Below are positions 1 through 5,080 of a stretch of 6,240 nt of DNA, one piece after another. Under the pieces are notes generated by a model. That model saw nothing but the letters and a program-made list of their open reading frames with translations. It was not told the origin of the DNA and searched no databases. The translations under genes and the position numbers were made by a program. The first letter of the stretch is position 1; each line of letters starts with the position of its first letter. The DNA comes from Chloroflexota bacterium (GTDB lineage Bacteria > Chloroflexota > Limnocylindria > Limnocylindrales > CSP1-4): the NCBI GenBank assembly GCA_015661135.1, contig JACVXW010000143.1, forward strand, positions 1-6,240, in the 5' to 3' direction.

Positions 1-1050
1 CTCGTTCGCCGAACCATCCAGCAGGCGCCGGGCTGCCACGGGCCAGGCAACGCGATCCCGCCGCGAGAGGACGATGGCCCCGACAACGCCCGTCTCGGTC
101 TGGAGCGGGGCCGCGAGCGTGTGGCTGAGGCCGTACACCCGCCGGACGCGTTCTGCGATCCGCTCGGCCGTCACCGCGGACGCGCCGGATCCCACCACCT
201 CTGATACCGGGATGACGGCCGGGCCGTCGGGATGCAGCCCGTGCGCCACGCCGAGATCGTCCAGAACAGTTGCAAGCCACGCGCTCGTGCCGTGGGCGAC
301 CCGGCGGGCGACAAGGACGGCGGATACGGACCGTGACGGCGAACCCACGCGGTGGGCATGCGAGCCACGGGCCAGTTCGCTCGACGGCACACGCGACGCT
401 GCGCTCGACACAGGACTGTGTAGCGCTCCAGGGCCGACCGCCAGTCCCGGCCCACGATTGCCAGCGATCGAGAGTCCATCCTCGATCTCCGCCCGCCCGC
501 CGATGCCGACCGCGACGAGCGTCTGATCGGCCTGCCGATCGGATGCAGACACCGGGACCGGGATCGCGGGCGGCGGACCGAGGTCCACCGGCGATTCCAG
601 GTCTGTCAGTGGCAGGACCGTCGTGGAGTTCGGCACCCCGTCTCGCCGCGTCATGAGCGTCGCTTCGAGCGCCCTTCCCTCTGGCCGGCGCCGCACCACG
701 ACGACATGGTCTGCACCGGTGCCCTCGGCGAGATCGTCAACGATCGCACCGACGATCGCATCGACAGAGACGGAACGCGACAGGCCCTGGAGGATCCGGG
801 CGAAGTTCTCCGTCTCGAGCCGCTCTCGCGCCTCGAGGCGGGCAACGGCGCGACGGTGCAGGAACGCGGCTGCGGCGGCCAGCCCTACGGCGAGGAACGG
901 GATCCAGTCCAGGGCGTCACCGGACGTTCCGGCCCGGACGCCGGTGATGAACGCGAGGGCCAGGAGCGCAAGGGAGAGGGTCCACCACGTCCGTCGGATG
1001 GGACGGTCCTCCTCCGGCGGGCGGTATGGTCGAGGCGTCCCGGCATTCAC
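1..1050 (-). CDS. Membrane-anchored GAF-like sensor protein, C-terminus beyond the window (partial)
   Basis: An uninterrupted frame of 350 codons runs from GTG 1050 to the left edge with no stop, so the C-terminus is missing. GTG 1050 is the only plausible start: a stop lies just upstream in frame and no in-frame ATG occurs before codon 133. The N-terminus is short and Arg/Pro-rich. Two hydrophobic segments follow (about residues 22-38, LSLALLALAFITGV, and 49-64, IPFLAVGLAAAAAFL), then an Arg/Glu-rich helix (65-82) like a signalling linker. Residues 83-133 (FARILQGLSRSV, then ADHVVVVRRR) and 311-335 (LAAPLQTETGVVGAIVLSRR) look like the first and last parts of a GAF fold. Between them is a long Ser/Arg/Pro-rich, probably disordered stretch. 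The likely role is a membrane-attached ligand or redox sensor, but the output domain (kinase, phosphatase, GGDEF or other) is outside the window. It lies 60 bp after a diguanylate cyclase on the same strand, so co-transcription is likely. The reading frame is well supported; the GAF assignment is moderate. Confidence 0.68.
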   Translation of the reverse strand, partial: MNAGTPRPYRPPEEDRPIRRTWWTLSLALLALAFITGVRAGTSGDALDWIPFLAVGLAAAAAFLHRRAVARLEARERLETENFARILQGLSRSVSVDAIVGAIVDDLAEGTGADHVVVVRRRPEGRALEATLMTRRDGVPNSTTVLPLTDLESPVDLGPPPAIPVPVSASDRQADQTLVAVGIGGRAEIEDGLSIAGNRGPGLAVGPGALHSPVSSAASRVPSSELARGSHAHRVGSPSRSVSAVLVARRVAHGTSAWLATVLDDLGVAHGLHPDGPAVIPVSEVVGSGASAVTAERIAERVRRVYGLSHTLAAPLQTETGVVGAIVLSRRDRVAWPVAARRLLDGSANE

Positions 1051-1074
1051 TCGCCGGGATCATGCTCCCGGCGA
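1051..1074. repeat. Perfect 9-bp inverted repeat in the gap between the two minus-strand genes
   Basis: TCGCCGGGA (1051-1059) and TCCCGGCGA (1066-1074) are exact reverse complements around a 6-nt centre. The element lies directly next to the GTG start of the downstream gene and 37 bp beyond the stop of the diguanylate cyclase gene. On the minus-strand transcript it would form a stable stem ending one base before the start codon. No T-run follows on either strand, so it does not look like an intrinsic terminator. It could influence translation of the downstream gene or RNA stability; function is unproven. Confidence 0.5.
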
Positions 1075-1110
1075 CGCCTTCGCGTCCAGCACCGGGGTGG
1101 TACGGGAGTC

Positions 1111-3288
1111 CTATCCCGGCATGGTACTTCCGTACGGGGCGCCCCCGGAGCCGATCTCTTCCGCGATGCGGTCGAACTCCAGGCCGGCTTCCAGGCCGCG
1201 GGCCTTCGCCGCATACATGGAAGTGTCCGCCGCGCTCACGAGATCGGCCGGCGATCGCACCTCCGGACCGATCGTCGCCACGCCGATCGAGACGCTGACC
1301 GGCACCGGGCCTCGACCATCGGCCTGCAGCGGGCTACGGGCCAGCTCATCCATGATCCGCTCGGCGACGGCGGCCGCGGCAGCCTCGTCCGCCTCCGGCA
1401 GGACCACCGCGAACTCGTCGCCGCCATACCGCGCCGGTACATCCGAAGTCCGGAGCGTGGACCGCACGACCTCGGCGAGATGGACCAGGCAGCGGTCGCC
1501 GAACTGGTGCCCGAACGTGTCGTTGACCAGCTTGAAGTCATCGACGTCAAGCATCAGGAGGCTCAGCGGGCGGCGGCTTCGGCGGGCGCGGACGACCTCC
1601 TCGCCGAGCCGCTCGTACAGGAAGCGGTGGTTGAAGAACCCGGTCAAGGGATCGCGGTCCGCGAGGGCGCGGGCGGCTTCGTACAGGCGCGCGTTCTCGA
1701 GGGCCATTGCGGCCTCGTTCGCCATCGTCCGCGCGAGGGCGAGGCGCGGCTCGTCGAACGGCACCAACCCTACCGACATGAGCTCGACGAGGCCGACCGA
1801 CTGGCCCTTGGCCACCAGCGGAACCATCGCCAGGACCCGGAAGCCAAGCTCACGCAGGAGCGCCGCCTCGGCCGCGTCAGCGTCGGGCTGCTCGACATCA
1901 ACGATCTCCGCGACCTGGCTCTCGAGGACGCGGCGGGTGGCCGGGAATTCACGGAGGTCATAGGTCGGGTGAGCGAGCACCTGCCCGCGATCAGGGTGCT
2001 CGCCGAGCGAGACGATCCGATCCCCGGCTACATCCCAGGAACTGATCGCGCACGCATCAACGCCGAGCGCGCCGGCGATGTGACGCGCGATGACCGCGCC
2101 GACCTGTATCGGGTCCAGCGTCTGGGAAAGCTCCTGGCTCATCTCGAGGAGCCGCCGCAGTTCCGCCGCCATCGACTCGGTCTGCGTCAGGAGGCGCGCG
2201 GACTCCACGGCGGTGGCCGCCTGATCGGCGAGGATCGAGAGGACCTGGAGGTCATCTTCATCGAACTGCCCGACGCCGAGCTTGGAGAGGGTGATGACCC
2301 CGATCACCCTGTCGTCGTGGCGCATCGGCACGACGAGCATGGACTCCGCTACTGCGTCCGTGCCCGGGATCTGCGAGCCGCGCGGATCGTCGTTGGCATC
2401 CGCGATGCAGAGGGGCGTTCCGTGCTCGGCGACCCAGCCGGTGAAGCCCTCACCGACCTTCACCCGGAGGACGCCCCAGTCGACGATCTCGTACTCGCCG
2501 ACCTTGCCCTCGAAAGCGATCGGGACCACGTCGTCAGGCGGCTCCAGGAGGTAGACCCGGGCGTTGTGGTAGTCGACGATCGGGCCGACTTCCTCGACGA
2601 TGGCCCTCCCCACCGCCTCCACCGTCTTGGCCGAGTTCATCCTGGCCGACGCGGACTGGACGACGGCCAGCTGCGCCGCCCGCGCTTCGAGCCGCTCGAA
2701 CAGGTCCGCGTTCCGGAGCGCGAGAGCGGCGTGGCCGCCGAGCGCGGTCATGATTTCGACGTCCTCGTCGGTCCAGTGGCGCGGCTTGAGCGTCGCGGCG
2801 GTCAGCGATCCGATGAGCCGGCCGGCGTGGACGAGCGGTACGAAGACGTCGCCCCGGACCGGTAGCCAGGTCCCGAAGCGGATCACTCGCTGCGCGTCGG
2901 GGAGTTTCTCCACGTCGTCGCAGACCCAGGCGCGCCCTCCCGCGGCTACGTCCTTGACCCATCCGGCGCTCGTGGGCAATGGCGGCATGCTCGCCACGAC
3001 GATCGGATCGAGCCCGGACGAATCGACGAGCTCCAGCCGATCGCCGCGATTTCGTCGGAGCATGACCGCGTCGGCGCCGACGAGGGCCACGACTGCCTCG
3101 ACGATCGTGCGATGGATCTCCGCTCGATCGAACGACGCCGAGAGCCGCTCGGCGATGTCCAGGAGGCCGCGATACCGCGCGGTCAGACGGGCGAGTTCAG
3201 ACGGGCCACCTGGGCCGGGACGCTGCGCGGCACGACCGTGGCCGGACCCGGCCACGGCCTCCCGAACGGAGGTTCCCTGCGCGCGCAC
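1111..3288 (-). CDS. Diguanylate cyclase with three tandem GAF domains (GAF-GAF-GAF-GGDEF)
   Basis: This 725-residue soluble protein should make cyclic di-GMP from two GTP under control of its GAF sensors. There is no signal peptide or membrane segment. Approximate layout: disordered start (1-30), helix (31-50), GAF1 (45-195), GAF2 (205-365), GAF3 (385-535), each joined by helices that could form signalling coiled coils, then GGDEF (545-700). The GGDEF domain looks fully active: DPLTGFFNHR at 546-555, metal-binding region LDVDDFK from 580 with ND at 589-590, the signature GGDEF at 622-626, and SIGVA at 667-671. The product-inhibition I-site RxxD is present as R613-T-S-D616, five residues before GGDEF, so feedback inhibition is expected. 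GTG 3288 is the earliest possible start, since a TGA lies 14 codons upstream in frame. It lacks a clear Shine-Dalgarno; a second GTG at codon 12 is preceded by GGGAG and is an alternative. What the GAFs bind cannot be told. It is divergent from the metal-transport genes and first of a likely two-gene operon. Confidence 0.94.
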   Translation of the reverse strand: MRAQGTSVREAVAGSGHGRAAQRPGPGGPSELARLTARYRGLLDIAERLSASFDRAEIHRTIVEAVVALVGADAVMLRRNRGDRLELVDSSGLDPIVVASMPPLPTSAGWVKDVAAGGRAWVCDDVEKLPDAQRVIRFGTWLPVRGDVFVPLVHAGRLIGSLTAATLKPRHWTDEDVEIMTALGGHAALALRNADLFERLEARAAQLAVVQSASARMNSAKTVEAVGRAIVEEVGPIVDYHNARVYLLEPPDDVVPIAFEGKVGEYEIVDWGVLRVKVGEGFTGWVAEHGTPLCIADANDDPRGSQIPGTDAVAESMLVVPMRHDDRVIGVITLSKLGVGQFDEDDLQVLSILADQAATAVESARLLTQTESMAAELRRLLEMSQELSQTLDPIQVGAVIARHIAGALGVDACAISSWDVAGDRIVSLGEHPDRGQVLAHPTYDLREFPATRRVLESQVAEIVDVEQPDADAAEAALLRELGFRVLAMVPLVAKGQSVGLVELMSVGLVPFDEPRLALARTMANEAAMALENARLYEAARALADRDPLTGFFNHRFLYERLGEEVVRARRSRRPLSLLMLDVDDFKLVNDTFGHQFGDRCLVHLAEVVRSTLRTSDVPARYGGDEFAVVLPEADEAAAAAVAERIMDELARSPLQADGRGPVPVSVSIGVATIGPEVRSPADLVSAADTSMYAAKARGLEAGLEFDRIAEEIGSGGAPYGSTMPG

Positions 3289-3660
3289 GTGGGCAGCGTG
3301 GCAGGCTCGCTGTGCAACCGGCAGCCGTCAAAGGTCCCGGTGGCGTCGCCGAAAGTACCGGTCGCCGGATGCATCCCGTTTCCCGTGCGCCCCCGGCAAT
3401 CCTTGGCTTGCGACCGCCCCCGGAGCACTGCGCGGGTCGCCAGCCGCCGACGGCAGCCACGAACGCCGAGATCCACCGGATTTCCCGGTCGCGGCGCGGG
3501 CGTCGAGCGTGGCCAGGCCGGGAGATGCGCCCCGTCGGGTACCCGGGCGGGCTCTACCGCCGCCTGGACCTGGCGAGTGCTCCCGGGGGGAGCGTTGGCC
3601 ACGAAGCCGCGGCAGTTCGGGCGGTCCGTGCCCGGCACAGACGTTGGGATGTGTGCGCTT

Positions 3661-3675
3661 ACCCGGTCGCCGGGT
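3661..3675. repeat. Short inverted repeat just upstream of the promoter, possible operator
   Basis: ACCCGG (3661-3666) and CCGGGT (3670-3675) are exact reverse complements around TCG. The element ends four bases before the -35 hexamer TTGACC (3680-3685), a usual place for an activator or repressor site. In DNA this GC-rich a 6-bp repeat can arise by chance, and no regulator gene is visible nearby. The operator role is a guess from position alone. Confidence 0.25.
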
Positions 3676-3679
3676 CGCG

Positions 3680-3708
3680 TTGACCATGCTCCGCGTCAGC
3701 ACTACACT
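3680..3708 (+). promoter_or_regulatory. Sigma70-type promoter for the PRC/MgtE_N-CBS and transporter genes
   Basis: TTGACC (3680-3685) matches the -35 consensus TTGACA in five of six positions. TACACT (3703-3708) matches the -10 consensus TATAAT in four of six, including the key first TA and last T. The spacer is exactly 17 nt. Transcription would start near 3715, giving a leader of about 210 nt before ATG 3926. It is the best hexamer pair I found in the intergenic region, and it faces the metal-transport genes. Judged by eye only. Confidence 0.6.
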
Positions 3709-3809
3709 CGGCGCCGGCTCCCCGCGCTTCCGCCTTTGGCGACGCTGCGCCCGAGCCGTTCAGACCGCTTCGGAGGATCGCTCCCATCGTGGAGACCGGA
3801 CCAAGTCCC

Positions 3810-3832
3810 GCGGGCGCCAAGCGCGCGCCCGC
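3810..3832 (+). promoter_or_regulatory. 8-bp stem in the transcribed leader
   Basis: GCGGGCGC (3810-3817) and GCGCCCGC (3825-3832) are exact reverse complements around a 7-nt loop. It lies in the middle of the predicted 210-nt leader and upstream of the ribosome-site hairpin at 3886-3924. No U-run follows, so it is not a classical terminator. It may be part of a larger folded leader, or chance in GC-rich sequence. Confidence 0.3.
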
Positions 3833-3885
3833 CACATCGGTCCAGCCCGCCGTTCGCGCGTGACCCGCGGCCCTCCAGGGGCCCG

Positions 3886-3924
3886 TGCCACCCCGGCGGC
3901 GGTCGGACCGCCCGTGAGGTGGCA
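3886..3924 (+). promoter_or_regulatory. Two-tier hairpin covering the ribosome-binding site of the PRC gene
   Basis: The outer stem pairs TGCCACC (3886-3892) with GGTGGCA (3918-3924), seven base pairs. Inside it GGCGGT (3898-3903) pairs with ACCGCC (3907-3912), six base pairs with a 3-nt loop. Symmetric 5-nt internal loops separate the stems. The outer right arm overlaps the Shine-Dalgarno GAGGTGG (3916-3922) and ends one base before ATG 3926. When folded it should block initiation. This is the arrangement of a riboswitch expression platform, RNA thermometer or ribosomal-stalling switch. No known aptamer was recognised upstream. Confidence 0.5.
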
Positions 3925-3925
3925 G

Positions 3926-4117
3926 ATGCTGTACCTGAGCCAGGCGATCGGCCGGCCCGTGCTCGACAGCAACGGCGAGTCGATCGGCAAGGTCGCCGAC
4001 CTGATCGTGGCCGTGGGCGATCGCTATCCGCCCGTGACCGGCCTCGTCGTGGAGACCGATCGCCGGCGGATCTTCCTCCCTTGGTCCTCGGTAGACCACC
4101 TGGATGCGGCCGGCTAG
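3926..4117 (+). CDS. PRC-barrel N-terminal fragment of a split PRC/MgtE_N/CBS protein
   Basis: A 63-residue product starting MLYLSQAIGRPVLD, the typical opening of PRC-barrel proteins that carry MgtE_N and CBS domains downstream. Visible PRC-barrel features: SIGKVADLIVAVGDRYPPV (residues 19-37), GLVVETDRRRIFLPW (39-53) and SVDHLDAAG up to the stop. ATG 3926 is preceded by GAGGTGG with good spacing. The upstream frame is open far beyond, but the family start and ribosome site favour this ATG. Translation ends at TAG 4115-4117, and the next codon, GTG 4118, continues the same frame with the rest of the protein. From memory of the family, an intact gene would have about 50 more residues here, including a segment like DLLDKQIVD-x-xG-R before VVRVNDL; that stretch is absent. 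The fragment is therefore probably half of a broken gene or a product of misassembly, not a free-standing small protein. No transmembrane segment is seen. Confidence 0.62.
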   Translation: MLYLSQAIGRPVLDSNGESIGKVADLIVAVGDRYPPVTGLVVETDRRRIFLPWSSVDHLDAAG

Positions 4118-5074
4118 GTGGTCCGGGTCAATGACCTTCGCCTGGACGAGATCGAGGGTCGGCTGCACCTCGTGGCCGTGGACGTGGGCGCCGCGGGCCT
4201 GATGCGGCGCCTGGGCCTGGAGCGCGGCTTCCGGACCGTAGCCCGGAACCTGCGGCTGCCCGTCTCCGAGCGCTACATCGACTGGGAGGACGTGGATCCG
4301 GTCGAGACTTCGATCGCGTCGATCAAGCTGCGCGTGCCGCATGCCGGTCTCGCGGAGCTCCATCCAGCCGACCTCGCGACGATCATCGACCAGCTCGCCC
4401 CGCGCGACCGCGCCGGGGTCCTGGCCGCTCTGGATGACGAGGCGGCCGCCAACGTCTTCGAGGAGATGGAACCCGAGACCCAGGTGGAGGTGCTGGAGGA
4501 TCTGGATCCCGCCCGGGCCGCGGACATCCTCGAGGAGATGTCGCCCGACGATGCCGCCGACCTGGTGGCGGACCTGTCCGACGAGTCCCGCGAGGAAATC
4601 CTTGCCCTCATGGAGCGAGACGAGGCCGAGGAGCTGGGCGAGCTGCTCGCCTACCCCGAGGACACGGCCGGCGGGATGATGACCACCGAGTTCGTCTCGC
4701 TGCCGGCAGCGCTTACCTGCGCCGAGGCGATCGACCGGTTGCGCGAGATGGAGCCGGATGCCGAGACGATCTACTACGTCTATGTCACGGACGACGACGA
4801 GCGGCTCGTGGGTGTCTTGTCGCTGCGCGACCTGATCGTCGCAAAGCCCGAGACGCCGGTGGCCGAGGTGATGCTCGCCGAGCCGGTGACGGTCGGCGTC
4901 CTGGCGGACGAGGACGAGGTCGCCGAGGTAGTGGCCCACTACAACCTGCTCGCCGTCCCCGTGGTGGACCCGGGCGGCCGGCTCGTGGGCATCGTGACCG
5001 TGGACGACGCGATGGACGCGATCCTCCCCGACGCCTGGCGCAAGCGCCTCCCCCGCCTCGCCGGCCGGGCCTGA
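4118..5074 (+). CDS. Soluble MgtE_N/CBS-domain protein, C-terminal part of the split gene
   Basis: A 318-residue cytosolic protein if GTG 4118 is the start; this codon directly follows the TAG of the PRC fragment in the same frame. It opens inside a PRC-like strand region (VVRVNDLRLDEIEGRLHLVA). The MgtE N-terminal superhelical domain is at about 78-180, with repeats such as LHPADLATIIDQL, LDPARAADILEEM and MSPDDAADLVADL. The hallmark YPEDTAGGMMTTEFVSL is at 179-195. A CBS pair follows (about 185-243 and 249-303). The MgtE membrane domain is absent, so it cannot transport by itself. In MgtE channels the N and CBS domains bind Mg2+ and close the pore when cytosolic Mg2+ is high; a similar sensing role towards the transporter six bases downstream is an inference. 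The region is highly acidic. There is no Shine-Dalgarno before GTG 4118, so translation would depend on re-initiation after the TAG, or the gene is a pseudogene or carries an assembly error. Confidence 0.85.
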   Translation: MVRVNDLRLDEIEGRLHLVAVDVGAAGLMRRLGLERGFRTVARNLRLPVSERYIDWEDVDPVETSIASIKLRVPHAGLAELHPADLATIIDQLAPRDRAGVLAALDDEAAANVFEEMEPETQVEVLEDLDPARAADILEEMSPDDAADLVADLSDESREEILALMERDEAEELGELLAYPEDTAGGMMTTEFVSLPAALTCAEAIDRLREMEPDAETIYYVYVTDDDERLVGVLSLRDLIVAKPETPVAEVMLAEPVTVGVLADEDEVAEVVAHYNLLAVPVVDPGGRLVGIVTVDDAMDAILPDAWRKRLPRLAGRA

Positions 5075-5080
5075 TCCGTC

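Larger units (their letters stand above)
3289..3925. other. Divergent intergenic region of 637 bp, no convincing gene
   Basis: This stretch separates the minus-strand cyclase from the plus-strand metal genes. Open frames on both strands here give Arg/Pro/Gly-rich translations with no recognisable domain and no good ribosome-binding site, as expected by chance in GC-rich DNA. The right part (3661-3925) holds a promoter, an upstream inverted repeat and a structured leader, listed separately. The left part (3289-3660) should contain the promoter of the cyclase, but I found no clear -35/-10 pair on the minus strand. It holds a 10-bp palindrome GGATGCATCC (3367-3376) and a small inverted repeat GCTCCC-ggg-GGGAGC (3579-3593). 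No tRNA or known riboswitch was recognised by eye. Confidence 0.6.

Noticed and set aside
623..2865. Very long plus-strand open frames (623-1963 and 706-2865) opposite the signalling genes
   Set aside because: They lie antisense to the GAF-GGDEF gene and the GAF-like gene, both clearly coding, and their translations are Arg/Ser/Asp/His-rich with no domain. They are mirror frames caused by high GC.
3300..3420. Possible cyclic di-GMP riboswitch on the minus strand before the cyclase gene
   Set aside because: Fragments such as GGCGACGCC and GACGGCTGCCGGTTGC loosely recall the GEMM class, but the conserved order and the CACAGGGCAAACC-like segment are not present. An Infernal search with the c-di-GMP riboswitch models would settle it.
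3579..3593. GCTCCC-ggg-GGGAGC hairpin as a terminator
   Set aside because: The stem is only 6 bp, there is no T-run on either side and no gene ends nearby.
3183..3702. Small open frames of 87-151 codons on both strands in the divergent intergenic region
   Set aside because: They are mutually overlapping, have no recognisable domain or ribosome site, and have Arg/Pro/Gly-rich composition typical of noncoding GC-rich DNA.
2600..3925. Upstream extension of the PRC-barrel frame (open from 2600)
   Set aside because: The frame overlaps the cyclase gene on the other strand, gives low-complexity protein, and the family start MLYLSQ with a Shine-Dalgarno is at 3926.
3715..3925. M-box (Mg2+) riboswitch in the leader of the metal genes
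   Set aside because: The context would suit it, but I could not find the conserved core sequences by eye. Only the terminal hairpin is supported.
4115..4117. TAG read as an amino acid (recoding) joining the two halves
   Set aside because: Read-through would restore the frame but not the missing stretch of about 50 residues, and nothing else in the window suggests UAG reassignment.
3659..4939. Minus-strand open frame of 426 codons
   Set aside because: It is antisense to the MgtE_N/CBS gene; the His/Gly/Leu-rich translation mirrors acidic codons of the real gene.
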